Shown here one piece after another: positions 24,322 through 33,079 of a stretch of 39,099 bases of DNA (the stretch's first letter is position 1; each line of letters opens with the position of its first letter). A program made the translations under genes and the position numbers. The DNA comes from Zestosphaera sp. (lineage in GTDB: Archaea > Thermoproteota > Thermoprotei_A > Sulfolobales > NBVN01): positions 1-39,099 of the forward strand of contig JAWBSH010000008.1 in the NCBI GenBank assembly GCA_038843015.1. The letters are read 5' to 3'. The notes beneath the pieces are model-generated. The model had not been told where the DNA came from, did not search any database, and saw only the letters and a list, made by a program, of their open reading frames with translations.

Positions 24322-25062
24322 TTAAGTAGCTAAAGAGCTCTCCCCACCAGGAGACCATTTCCTGAGTGACTTTATTAAATCCTCTGGAGTAGACTTAAGA
24401 GATACTACGAGAGGCAATCCTTCTTTATCTGCTAGCCTGATTGCTAGAGGGTCTATCTTCTTAGTGCCGTGTAAAACGATCACGGCGGGCTTTACAGGAC
24501 TAACCCTAACAGATATCATGGGAGACCTTCCAGTACTGACCTTAGTGAATACCAGGGCTCTCCTAGTCGTAGCACCCATTATTTGCCAGAACTCGTTACC
24601 ACTAAGCTTCTCTATGGCTTCTAAGCTATCAAGTACTGTGTAACCGTAAATAGCGACATCCCTGTGCATGTTTGAGTTTACTATGAAACCCTCTACGACA
24701 GTAACTAGCTCGTCGAGCTTCATAGGTATACTGAAATCTTTGAGATCTAGTATGGCACCTATGCTCAGGTTTAGGGAGCTAGCTATCTGCTTAATTACGG
24801 GGTAGCCTCTAGACTTATCAAGATTTATCAAAGCTTTAACAAATCTCTTCACAAACTTAACACCCGGCGATCTCCTCCCTTTTTCGTAATCACTTATTAC
24901 GGATGCGCTAATACCCATGAGTACTCCTACGTCAGTCTGCGTCAATTTAAAAACTTCTCTCCACTTCCTTAAGGAAGCGCCGCAATTCTCGCTCATCACT
25001 ATATCTCCAGCGATCTTCTGCGCTATCAGCTCCAGCACGAAGTCGTACTCCACGACACTCAC
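24322..25062 (-). CDS. XRE-type HTH transcriptional regulator (COG1709-like)
   Basis: A 246-residue regulator. Residues about 29-76 form a classic lambda-repressor-type helix-turn-helix (LRKWREVFKLTQTDVGVLMG, SASVISDYEKGRRSPG). The preceding 28 residues form an extra helix, and the C-terminal 140 residues are an alpha/beta domain of unknown ligand (ISVRVSPVKPAVIVLHG, RLADKEGLPLVVSL). The two-part layout matches conserved archaeal HTH proteins of this group. Start GTG 25062. It is possibly in line with the amidohydrolase gene upstream (59 bases), but a TATA-like GTATTTAGC lies between them, so it can be expressed alone. Confidence 0.82.
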   Translation of the reverse strand: MSVVEYDFVLELIAQKIAGDIVMSENCGASLRKWREVFKLTQTDVGVLMGISASVISDYEKGRRSPGVKFVKRFVKALINLDKSRGYPVIKQIASSLNLSIGAILDLKDFSIPMKLDELVTVVEGFIVNSNMHRDVAIYGYTVLDSLEAIEKLSGNEFWQIMGATTRRALVFTKVSTGRSPMISVRVSPVKPAVIVLHGTKKIDPLAIRLADKEGLPLVVSLKSTPEDLIKSLRKWSPGGESSLAT

Positions 25063-25121
25063 TAAATACAGTATTGAATTATGAGGCTAAATACTTTATT
25101 TTTAACATGAATCGTACGTCA

Positions 25122-26522
25122 TCACGTGAGCGGGTACCTAATATTCGGTTCAACACAAATTCCGGTCCTCTTAAAGAGTTCTGAAGACCTCAACTCAACT
25201 TCTCTCAAGACCTCGTCTTCATCTAGTGTTAATACGTTCCTGTTCTTCATGATAATCTTCCCATCAACTATGACATCTTGAACGTGTGAACCGTTAGCCG
25301 CGAACACCACATGTGATATAGGGTCATTCATAGGCATGAGTTTAGGGTCCCAGTACTTGATTGTTATTAAGTCTGCTCGCTTACCAACTTCGATAGAACC
25401 CACCTTGTCTGAGAGTCCTAAAGCTTCAGCACCTCTTATAGTAGCCATCTCGAGCACATCCTCAGCTCTCAAAGCCTCAGGATCCATCTTGTACGCGTTT
25501 TGGAGTATGATAGCAACGTGCATCTCTTCTATCAAGTCATAGTTGTCGTTGCTGGGCCCGCCATCTGTACCTAGCGTCACGTTAACGCCTGCTCGAAGCA
25601 TGTCTGAGACTCTAGCGATTCCGGAGCCTAACTTCCCGTTGCTAGAGGGGTTGTGACTCACGTTGGTTCTGGTCTTAGCTAGAGTATTTATCTCGTCGTC
25701 AGTGACCCAGACAACGTGTACGAGAACTACGTTAGGCCCTACGAGACCTAACCACTTAGCGAAGTCTACGGGCTTCATATTGAAGGTCTTCGTAGTGTAC
25801 TCGACGTCTTCTCTCACCTCAGCTAAGTGCATAGTAATTCCAGTCTTCAATTCCTTAGCTCTCTCAACTATTTCTCTATATAGTTCTACACTCACAGCCC
25901 CGGGCGTTCTAGGACCAAACCACACGTACACTCTTCCTTCTCTCCCGTGATACTTACTATATAGTCTCAGAGTGTCTTTCATGCTGGTCTCCCCGTCCTC
26001 AACTAGACCTTCGTGCAGAGCCCCCTTCTCGAGAGCGTAGCCACTCATATCCATTACGTGTCTCGAGACAGCCGCTCTAAGCCCAGACTTAAGTATAGTC
26101 TCTATTATCTTGTCGGGACCGTACCTGCCGACAAGTCCTGTCTCGAGGAAGGACGTAGTCCCCGACTTTATCAACTCAAGGATAGTTAGAGTTGCTGAAG
26201 CAAGTGCTTCTTCCTGAGTCATGCTGCCTTGAAGAGGCCAAACACACTCCTTAAGCCACGAGATCAACTTCCTGTAATTAGCGCAAGCCTTAAGCATCCC
26301 CTGAACTAAATGCACGTGCGTGTTAATTAAACCCGGCAGCACTATATGTTTCTCAGCATTCACTTCTTCAGCAGCTCTCCCTCTAAAATCCTTATCGAGT
26401 TCCGAGCACTTACCTACAGCTACTATCTCCCCGTCCTCAACAGCTACGCAGCCGTCCCTCAAGACTTCTCTCTTTTTATTCATAGTTATTACAAACTTGC
26501 CCCTAACATATATATCTACCAA
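25122..26522 (-). CDS. TRZ/ATZ-family amidohydrolase (MtaD-like deaminase)
   Basis: A 466-residue metal-dependent deaminase or chlorohydrolase-like enzyme. Metal and catalytic sites are visible: INTHVHLVQG (H-x-H), TMHLAEV (His plus Glu), VHVVWVTDDE (His) and LGTDGGPSNDN (Asp, with GGPSND replacing the usual GAASNN). These fit the 5-methylthioadenosine/S-adenosylhomocysteine deaminase and guanine deaminase branch. Start TTG 26522 has AGGTGAT upstream. The adenine deaminase is divergent across a 72-81 base AT-rich gap. A role in aminopurine or methylthioadenosine deamination is likely, but the substrate is not fixed by the sequence. Confidence 0.85.
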   Translation of the reverse strand: MVDIYVRGKFVITMNKKREVLRDGCVAVEDGEIVAVGKCSELDKDFRGRAAEEVNAEKHIVLPGLINTHVHLVQGMLKACANYRKLISWLKECVWPLQGSMTQEEALASATLTILELIKSGTTSFLETGLVGRYGPDKIIETILKSGLRAAVSRHVMDMSGYALEKGALHEGLVEDGETSMKDTLRLYSKYHGREGRVYVWFGPRTPGAVSVELYREIVERAKELKTGITMHLAEVREDVEYTTKTFNMKPVDFAKWLGLVGPNVVLVHVVWVTDDEINTLAKTRTNVSHNPSSNGKLGSGIARVSDMLRAGVNVTLGTDGGPSNDNYDLIEEMHVAIILQNAYKMDPEALRAEDVLEMATIRGAEALGLSDKVGSIEVGKRADLITIKYWDPKLMPMNDPISHVVFAANGSHVQDVIVDGKIIMKNRNVLTLDEDEVLREVELRSSELFKRTGICVEPNIRYPLT

Positions 26523-26603
26523 ATAATCACCTATGTTAAAGCCAGCATGTTTATTAATATTTATTAATTAATTGAGCTAAATTAAAGATTAAGAGTGTTA
26601 ATT

Positions 26604-28424
26604 ATGTTGTCAGGTAAGCTGCTAGGGAGAGAGTATACCTTAAAAGAATTAAGAGGTATAGTTCTGGCAGCTAGAGGTGAGCTGAAGTCAGACATAATTA
26701 TTAAGAATGCTAACTTAGTCGATGTTATATTGGGTGACATAAGAGAGAAGGTCAACGTAGCTGTGTGGCGTAACTACGTAGTCAGAGTAGGTTACTTTGA
26801 TGCTGACAAGTATAGAGGGCCCAACACTTTAGTGATTGACGCTTCTTCTAGTGAGGTAGTTACGCCCGGCTTTATAGACCCGCACGTACATATCGAGTCC
26901 TCACTACTCAGAGTAACCGAGTTCGGTAAACTAGCACTCATGAACGGGACTACTACAGTCGCTGCAGACCCTCACGAAATAGCTAACGTGCTCGGCGTTG
27001 AGGGTGTTAAAGCATTTATTGAAGAATCTAAGCACACACCACTTAGGTTATTCTTTTACGTGCCGTCCTGTGTCCCACCCATCAAGTCAGGACTCACCAA
27101 GGGTTCTGAAATAACGCTTAACGACGTGCGAGAACTACTCAATTATAAGGAAGTTATCGGCTTAGGAGAAGTAATGGATTTCCTCTCAGTAATTAACGGG
27201 GACGAAGAAATACTTGAGAAAATATCTTCCACGCTAATTTCACGCAAGATAGTTGACGGCCACGCGCCTCAGCTACCTGAAGACATGCTAGTGCCGTACG
27301 TAGCTGTCGGGGTTAGAGGAGATCATGAGTCAGTCTTCATGGACGAGGCATTGAGTAAGTTGAGGAGTGGTATGAGGATACTGATAAGAGAGGGGAGTGC
27401 TTGGAGAGACTTAGAAGAACTTTCTAAGATGCTTACCTACATGAAGATAAACACTAGATACTTAAGCTTCTCAAGTGACGACCTAGAAGTGGTAGACTTG
27501 GTTGAGTCAGGACACATGAACAGAATTCTGAGGAAAGCAGTTTCACTAGGTATAGACCCCATAACAGCTGTCCAGATGGCTACTATAAACGCTTCAGAGT
27601 ATCTAGGTATTAGTGAGTTAGGCTCTATCACGCCCGGGAAATTAGCAGACATCGTAATACTAAGGAACTTCAGGTTATTCCAGGTACAGGCGGTAATAGT
27701 TAACGGAGAATTAGTAGTCAGTGACGGCCGATACTTAGGTACTACGAGAAGTTACGAATACCCTAAACACTTCTACGAGACCGTGAAGACTGGCAAGACA
27801 TTCGCGCCGGAGGACTTCAAAATTAAGGTTCCTAAGAAGCAGGGACGCGTCAAATACTTAACCATAAAAGCTATTTTAGGTAAGGCAATAACGAAGGCTG
27901 AAGCTGATGAGTTCCCGATAGTGGATGGCTACCTGACGTTGCCGCCTGGAACAGACCACTCATACGTCGCCGTAATAGACAGACACCACTCTACAGGCAA
28001 GTTAGGGTTAGGGGTAGTTAAGGGGTTAGGGATTCTTAGGGGGGCTGTAGCTCAAACAATAGCTCACGACGTTCATAACATAATAGTTATTGGCAAATCA
28101 CCTGAAGAGATGAGTTTAGCAGTTAAAGAACTGACGAGAGTTGGCGGAGGCATAGTCTCAGTACTCAATGACAGAGTGTTAGGCGTGGTTGAGCTACCCA
28201 TCGCTGGACTCATATCAGATAAGCCTTTCGAGGAAGTCTACATGAGCGTCAAAAACTTCATGAAAGCTTGTGAATACTTAGGAATAAACTTCCACGCAGC
28301 ATTCATGACTATATCCCTGTTATCACTGCCAGTGATACCTGAAGTTAGAATAACTGAGCAAGGCATCTTCAACGTGATGAGCGGGACGATAATAGACCCA
28401 GTCTTGGAAGTCGTGGGTGAGTGA
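26604..28424 (+). CDS. ade: Adenine deaminase
   Basis: A 606-residue enzyme converting adenine to hypoxanthine and ammonia. It has the family signatures TPGFIDPHVHIESSLL (H-x-H metal site), TTTVAADPHEIANVLG, GHAPQL, FSSDDLE, and the long C-terminal region with HHSTGKLGLGVVKGLG, AHDVHNIIVIG and VGGGIVSVLNDRV. Full length for the two-domain bacterial/archaeal Ade. ATG 26604 is preferred because the region is near-leaderless (AT-rich TATA-like sequence at 26554-26583); GTG 26595 would add three residues. The next gene starts four bases after its stop. Together with the flanking amidohydrolases it points to purine/pyrimidine breakdown or salvage. Confidence 0.92.
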   Translation: MLSGKLLGREYTLKELRGIVLAARGELKSDIIIKNANLVDVILGDIREKVNVAVWRNYVVRVGYFDADKYRGPNTLVIDASSSEVVTPGFIDPHVHIESSLLRVTEFGKLALMNGTTTVAADPHEIANVLGVEGVKAFIEESKHTPLRLFFYVPSCVPPIKSGLTKGSEITLNDVRELLNYKEVIGLGEVMDFLSVINGDEEILEKISSTLISRKIVDGHAPQLPEDMLVPYVAVGVRGDHESVFMDEALSKLRSGMRILIREGSAWRDLEELSKMLTYMKINTRYLSFSSDDLEVVDLVESGHMNRILRKAVSLGIDPITAVQMATINASEYLGISELGSITPGKLADIVILRNFRLFQVQAVIVNGELVVSDGRYLGTTRSYEYPKHFYETVKTGKTFAPEDFKIKVPKKQGRVKYLTIKAILGKAITKAEADEFPIVDGYLTLPPGTDHSYVAVIDRHHSTGKLGLGVVKGLGILRGAVAQTIAHDVHNIIVIGKSPEEMSLAVKELTRVGGGIVSVLNDRVLGVVELPIAGLISDKPFEEVYMSVKNFMKACEYLGINFHAAFMTISLLSLPVIPEVRITEQGIFNVMSGTIIDPVLEVVGE

Positions 28425-28428
28425 CTTG

Positions 28429-29787
28429 ATGCTGATTAAGAATGTCAAGCTAGTCGCTGGAAATAATGATTTAGTAGAAGCTTCTTTAGTAGTTGATGAA
28501 GGTAAGGTCGTGGAGGTTAAGAAGCTACCTAAGTCGAGAAGCTATGACAACGTACTAGATGGTGGGGGGCTCATCGCACTGCCTGGAGGGATAGACATAC
28601 ACGCGCACGTTTATGACCCCCAATATCTACATCACGAAGACTTCAGAAGCGGTAGTGAGGCTGCCTTATACGGCGGCGTAACCACTATTTTTGATATGCC
28701 TTTGAGGATGTACGTGGAAGACGAGAAGACGTTTAAGGTCAAGTATGAGGCTGGTCTGAAAGACTCTCTAGTAAATTTTGGCGTGATAGCAGGGATGATG
28801 AACGAGGATAACATCACTTCAGTAGAGACGCTTCAGTCTCTAGGCGTTAACTTATTTAAAGTCTTTACATGCAAGCCTTTCAGACCCAGGAGTGATGGAG
28901 GCTTCACTAAAGTCGTTAGGTCTGTGGTTGGCAGGAGAGGAGTTCTCATAGTTCACGCGGAAGACGATACTATAGCGGAATACTTAACTAACGAGTTCAG
29001 AGAGTCTGGAGTAAATGACCCGGTATTTTACCATGAGTCGCGTCCAGCACTAGCTGAGGTTATGGCCATAAGGAGAGTAGCTGACGTAGCTGAGTTTTTA
29101 GGGCTTAAGCGAGGTATACACATAGCACACTTATCTTCTGCTGAAGGCTTGAACGAAGTAATCAAATCACGTCATAAGGGAGTCTACCTAACAGTAGAGA
29201 CAACGCCTCACCACCTCTACTTCACTAAAGAAGACGTCTCAAGACTAGGCAATTATCTTAAGTTAGCTCCTACTCTCAAGCGGCGTGATGACGTGAGAGC
29301 TCTGTGGAGAGGCCTCGCCTCAGGCTCTATTGACGCGGTTGCTTCAGATAATGCGCCCTCAACCAGGTCTGAAAAAGAAGTTGATGTGTGGGATGCTTGG
29401 GGAGGCATACCGAATCTTGAAGTCATGTTGCCCCTCCTCTTTACTTTAGGGATCAAGAAGTTAGGGGTCTTGACTCTAGAGAAGTACGTGGAGGTCACGT
29501 CAAAAAATCCTGCCAGGATAGCCGGCATCTACCCTCGTAAAGGGTCTCTGCAAGTAGGTTCCGACGCAGACATAACGTTGATTGACCCCAATTTCTGCTT
29601 TGGCGTGAGGGCCGACAAGCTCCATCACAAAGTTGATTGGACGCCCTTTGAGGGTCTTGAGTTGTGTGGTTGGCCACGACACGTCATAATCAACGGTCAG
29701 TTAGTCATGAGGGAAAGAGAAATAGTCTCTCAGGAATTTAGGGGCTCCTACGTGTTTTTGAGTCCTTGGGTTGAGGGCGGTGCTTGA
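28429..29787 (+). CDS. Cyclic amidohydrolase (dihydroorotase/dihydropyrimidinase-like)
   Basis: A 452-residue ring-opening amidohydrolase. Sites seen: GGIDIHAHVYDP (H-x-H-x-x-D/P), KVFTCKPF with a candidate bridging Lys, IVHAEDD, HIAHLSSAEG, and the late ASDNAPSTRSEKE where family members have D-H-x-P. The Asn308 in place of His is unusual. The C-terminal composite-domain strand (ADITLIDPNF) is typical. ATG 28429 sits eight bases after GGTGA; TTG 28426 and GTG 28417 are alternatives. It follows adenine deaminase directly, so hydantoin, dihydropyrimidine or allantoin are plausible substrates besides dihydroorotate. Its last 50 bases overlap the convergent endonuclease III-like gene. Confidence 0.82.
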   Translation: MLIKNVKLVAGNNDLVEASLVVDEGKVVEVKKLPKSRSYDNVLDGGGLIALPGGIDIHAHVYDPQYLHHEDFRSGSEAALYGGVTTIFDMPLRMYVEDEKTFKVKYEAGLKDSLVNFGVIAGMMNEDNITSVETLQSLGVNLFKVFTCKPFRPRSDGGFTKVVRSVVGRRGVLIVHAEDDTIAEYLTNEFRESGVNDPVFYHESRPALAEVMAIRRVADVAEFLGLKRGIHIAHLSSAEGLNEVIKSRHKGVYLTVETTPHHLYFTKEDVSRLGNYLKLAPTLKRRDDVRALWRGLASGSIDAVASDNAPSTRSEKEVDVWDAWGGIPNLEVMLPLLFTLGIKKLGVLTLEKYVEVTSKNPARIAGIYPRKGSLQVGSDADITLIDPNFCFGVRADKLHHKVDWTPFEGLELCGWPRHVIINGQLVMREREIVSQEFRGSYVFLSPWVEGGA

Positions 29788-30511
29788 AGAAGCTACATAA
29801 GTGTCTTAAAGGACATTCACGGCACAGCGGTTTCTTGGCTCTACAATATTTTTTCGATATCGATACTAGTGTTGCATGGAATAACTTGTAACTACTGAGG
29901 TTCTTCGGGATGTTTTCTTCGAGGATTTGCTGAGTCTCTGCGTAGTTGCTGGGTAACTTAATACCTATTCTGACTAGTACTCTCTTAGCCAGCCTCGACA
30001 CAGGCAGTACTAGCTTGTTTCCAGCAAACAAGAGTATAACGTCCGCAGTCTCGTGACCTATTCCTCTAATCTTCAGCAGGTCTTTCCTCACATCAATTAA
30101 GTCTCTGTTTATGAAGGCCTCCCAACCCCCGCGTTCAACAACTAGTTGCGAGAACTCCTTTAATGTCTCTGCTTTACTTTCGTAGAATCCTATCCCTTTA
30201 ATCAATTCTTTGATTTCTTCTTTCGGGGCTTTAGCTAAAGCAAGTGGATTAAGTAATCTGTTTTCTCTTAACTTATTAACAGCTTTACTAACGCTTTCCC
30301 ACCTACTCAACTGTACTAATATCGCTGAAACACTTATTTCGAAAGGATCTTTGAAGCCGCCCCACCACTCGTAAGAGTGTGGGTCTGACACGAACCACCC
30401 GAACTCTCTAAGGTTTTCCCGACCCCACACACTAAGGGCTGCAAGCATCTCACCAATCAAGTTAGTAGTGTTGGGGGTTCTGATAAACTCACTTGGGCTG
30501 CATCCTAACAT
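29738..30511 (-). CDS. HhH-GPD endonuclease III-like protein lacking the catalytic Asp
   Basis: A 257-residue protein of the endonuclease III superfamily, closest in pattern to the COG2231 group. The helix-hairpin-helix is LLKIRGIGHETADVILLF and the C-terminal Fe-S loop is intact, C-x6-C-x2-C-x5-C in CRAKKPLCRECPLRHLC. The catalytic Asp of the V-D-x-x-x-x-R motif is replaced by Ser172 (VLPVSRLAKRV), and the Nth Lys position holds Glu154. Either it is a DNA-binding or structure-sensing protein without glycosylase activity, or it uses other residues. ATG 30511 is chosen because GGAG lies five bases upstream; a GTG at 30517 extends the frame. It overlaps the end of the MoeB-like gene and is coexpressed with it. 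Confidence 0.8.
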   Translation of the reverse strand: MLGCSPSEFIRTPNTTNLIGEMLAALSVWGRENLREFGWFVSDPHSYEWWGGFKDPFEISVSAILVQLSRWESVSKAVNKLRENRLLNPLALAKAPKEEIKELIKGIGFYESKAETLKEFSQLVVERGGWEAFINRDLIDVRKDLLKIRGIGHETADVILLFAGNKLVLPVSRLAKRVLVRIGIKLPSNYAETQQILEENIPKNLSSYKLFHATLVSISKKYCRAKKPLCRECPLRHLCSFFKHRPQPKDSKTRRSP

Positions 30512-31227
30512 CGGCACTCCTCACTAACAGACAGTTTGAGTACCGCGAATTCATGTCTCTTTAAGTCTATTATCAGGAGCTTATTAGTTAGTAATTCCCC
30601 TACACCAGTAATTAGCTTTATAGCTTCAACAGCTTCAATAGACCCTACAACACCTGGTGTAGGTCCTATTACTTGAGGAGGTTTCCTGAGTGAGTTACTT
30701 AATTTTTCCTCGTTTAAGTTTAAGATACATCTAAGGCACTTCGTAATTCCGGGAACTACTGTAGTGACTTGACCGTAGAATTCTGAAACACCCCCATGTA
30801 TTAAGGGCTTCTTCAGTTCCCACGATACTTTATCGACTACTATTCTAGACTCCCAATTATCTAGGCAGTCGACTATTAGGTCCGCGTCACGTGCTTCCTC
30901 CCTAAATCTATCAGACCTGACGTCCTCTACATACCCTACCACCTCTACCTCACTATTGATCTTCTTGAGTTTCTTGACTGCCGCAACTACTTTATGAGAA
31001 CCTAGGTCTTCTTCTGAGTAGACTATTTGCCTGTTGAGATTATTGAGTTCCAGGACCCCACTATCAAATAAGACTACACGCCCAACGCCTGCTGCGACTA
31101 AGTACATAGACACTACAGACCCAAGACCTCCAACACCAGCTATCACTACCCTAGCTTTCCTTAGCTTCTCCTGACCCTCAAGACCTAGAAGTTCTAGCTG
31201 TCTTAAGTACCTCTCTAAATCACTCAA
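30505..31227 (-). CDS. MoeB/ThiF-family E1-like adenylyltransferase
   Basis: A 240-residue E1-like enzyme that adenylates the C-terminal Gly of MoaD/ThiS-type carriers. It shows the ATP loop VVIAGVGGLGS (residues 27-37), the LNNLNRQIVYSEEDLG block with the conserved Arg and acidic residues, DCLDNWESR, and a zinc CLRC motif. The second zinc pair appears as the terminal CRC instead of the usual C-x2-C. Start TTG 31227 follows GGTGATT. The MoaD-like protein at 20.4 kb is a natural partner for tungstopterin synthesis, though thiamine or tRNA thiolation roles are possible, and YjbQ, linked to thiamine in some literature, lies upstream. Confidence 0.86.
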   Translation of the reverse strand: MSDLERYLRQLELLGLEGQEKLRKARVVIAGVGGLGSVVSMYLVAAGVGRVVLFDSGVLELNNLNRQIVYSEEDLGSHKVVAAVKKLKKINSEVEVVGYVEDVRSDRFREEARDADLIVDCLDNWESRIVVDKVSWELKKPLIHGGVSEFYGQVTTVVPGITKCLRCILNLNEEKLSNSLRKPPQVIGPTPGVVGSIEAVEAIKLITGVGELLTNKLLIIDLKRHEFAVLKLSVSEECRC

Positions 31228-31309
31228 TTCAAATCACCTACTCAAGATAGGGAGATCTTTAAAAATAAAATTCATAAAGTTCTGAGAGACGACGCACGGA
31301 AACACGAGT

Positions 31310-31720
31310 TTAATCACCAACTACCTGAATAATTACTCTCCTCGTTCTAGGACCGTCTAGCTCCACTAACATCACCTCTTGCCACGTACCCCTCACCAAG
31401 ACACCCCTCATTACTGGCAAAAATCTACTAGACCCTATCATGCTCGAAGCTATGTGAGCGTGTGCATTATCGTCAATTTCATCATGTTCCCACCCGCCGC
31501 CGGGCTTGAAGACTTCCATGATCCACTTAATATAATCACTAACTATTCTCGGTTCATACTCATTTATGATTAAAGCTGCCGTAGCGTGAGGGACGAAGAT
31601 TAAGCAAAAACCTTCACTGACTCCACTCCTGCGAACTACATCCTCGACGCGACTCGTTATGTTGATGACCTGAAATCTCTTCTCTGACTTAATACTCAGT
31701 TCCTCGGAATATATCTTCAA
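31310..31720 (-). CDS. YjbQ/UPF0047 family protein
   Basis: A 136-residue protein of the YjbQ family, trimeric beta proteins reported to have weak thiamine-phosphate synthase activity. Signatures are CLIFVPHATAALIINEYEP, HDEIDDNAHAHI and SRFLPVMRGVLVRGTWQEV, with His/Asp residues clustering at a possible active site. TTG 31720 is preferred, since AGGTG lies six bases upstream and it gives the usual short M-K-x-Y start; a GTG at 31729 extends it. It lies between the MoeB-like gene and the O-phosphoserine sulfhydrylase gene, all on the minus strand, but with gaps of 62-82 bases. Confidence 0.9.
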   Translation of the reverse strand: MKIYSEELSIKSEKRFQVINITSRVEDVVRRSGVSEGFCLIFVPHATAALIINEYEPRIVSDYIKWIMEVFKPGGGWEHDEIDDNAHAHIASSMIGSSRFLPVMRGVLVRGTWQEVMLVELDGPRTRRVIIQVVGD

Positions 31721-31791
31721 TCCAAACACCTACTTGAATCCAACAGTTTATTTCTGGTGATCTTATTAAAATCTACTCATCAAGGACTCCT

Positions 31792-32991
31792 CTAAAAAGA
31801 CTGAACCTCAATACACCTCTCTATAATCTCAACGTATTTTAGACCGTGATCTGGAATCACTAATACTACATCTCCTTCATCTACTAAACCATCATTTAAG
31901 GCTTTTCGCGTTGCCTGAATGACAGCACCGCCACTTAATCCAATTAATATTCCGTCTCTCCTAGCTACGTCGATTAATCCTTCTAACGCTTCCTCGAGAC
32001 TCACGTCGTATATCTTGTCTATCTTGATTAAGTGAATCCACTTCATCCCAGACTCTACTCTCCTAATACCTGGTATTACGCTACCCACCGCCGGCACTAC
32101 CCCGACCACCTTCACTTGATCGCCATACCTGTTCTTCACGTAGTGTGAGATAGCTGATAAGTGACCTGACGTGCCGAGCCCGCCAACAACTGCTGCTAGC
32201 CTTAACCCACCACTACGTGCTTGTAAGTCTATCTCCTTAGCCGTATACCTTAGATGAACCTCAAAATTATAGTCATTCTCAAACTGATTTAGGTTGAGAG
32301 CACCGTCTCTAAGCGCGTCTCTCTTTACGTCCTCAATCATCTCAGTAGTTATAGTTGCTTTCCCCCTCACTACCTCAGCTCCCATCAGCCTTAGTATGTA
32401 GTCAATACATTGCTGTGCAGTGGAAGGCAGGTAAAGTCTAGATTTGATGCCATGTATGTTGGCTAGAGCCGCTAGAGCTAAGCCTGTGTTAGTAGATGTA
32501 GCCTCATATAGTACCTCAACCCCACCCAACTTCTCAAGAGCTTTTTTAAGCATATACCAAGCTATTCTGTCTTTAACGCTACAACTATATGGGTTATACC
32601 ACTCGAGCTTACACCACACGTTAACGGTTTTGCTAGAAAGAGTCTTAAGTCTGACCATGGGTGTAGGCCAGTTACGGTATAGTAACTCTAGAGTGCTTGA
32701 GAAGACTCTCGCGGGTTCGGGCTTAATATCTTCATAGAAACCTAACTCTTCAAGTGTTACTAACTTGGTTAGGGTTTCTGAGCCCTCCTCAATTACTACC
32801 GGAGCGTAGACACATCCAAGCCTTTTAAGAACATCACATAAATCATTACCTCTAATCACCTTATTAGAGTGGTCCACGACAATCGCTTCCTTAACACCAC
32901 CTAACCTCAGAATCTCTCCAGATAACTTCAGAAACGAGTTAAAGTCTGTCTCACTACATTCTAGCTTGCTTAAGTCAACTAACTTGAGCAT
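31792..32991 (-). CDS. PLP-dependent O-phosphoserine sulfhydrylase-like cysteine synthase
   Basis: A 399-residue fold-type II PLP enzyme. The C-terminal 290 residues are the cysteine synthase fold: Schiff-base Lys140 in NPYSCSVKDRIAW, the substrate loop EATSTNTGLALA, the PLP phosphate loop VVGGLGTSGHL and the late IGLSGGAVI. The N-terminal 100 residues form an extra domain, as in the Aeropyrum pernix O-phosphoserine sulfhydrylase, which makes cysteine from phosphoserine and sulfide. The STNTG loop is variant from bacterial SSGNTG. It has its own promoter: minus-strand CTTATATACTCC at about 33018-33029 and a GGGAG ribosome-binding site. Cystathionine beta-synthase-like activity is a less likely alternative. 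Confidence 0.84.
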   Translation of the reverse strand: MLKLVDLSKLECSETDFNSFLKLSGEILRLGGVKEAIVVDHSNKVIRGNDLCDVLKRLGCVYAPVVIEEGSETLTKLVTLEELGFYEDIKPEPARVFSSTLELLYRNWPTPMVRLKTLSSKTVNVWCKLEWYNPYSCSVKDRIAWYMLKKALEKLGGVEVLYEATSTNTGLALAALANIHGIKSRLYLPSTAQQCIDYILRLMGAEVVRGKATITTEMIEDVKRDALRDGALNLNQFENDYNFEVHLRYTAKEIDLQARSGGLRLAAVVGGLGTSGHLSAISHYVKNRYGDQVKVVGVVPAVGSVIPGIRRVESGMKWIHLIKIDKIYDVSLEEALEGLIDVARRDGILIGLSGGAVIQATRKALNDGLVDEGDVVLVIPDHGLKYVEIIERCIEVQSF

Positions 32992-33079
32992 CTCAGCTCC
33001 CGGAGAAAAGGTTTCCTAGGAGTATATAAGGGTTCGCAATTGTTTTAGTGTGTTAGGTTCATAAAGGTTTTTGTAGGAT

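Noticed and set aside
25663-25950. Plus-strand open frame inside the MtaD-like gene
   Set aside because: Lies opposite conserved catalytic motifs of the amidohydrolase; Ser/Thr-rich shadow.
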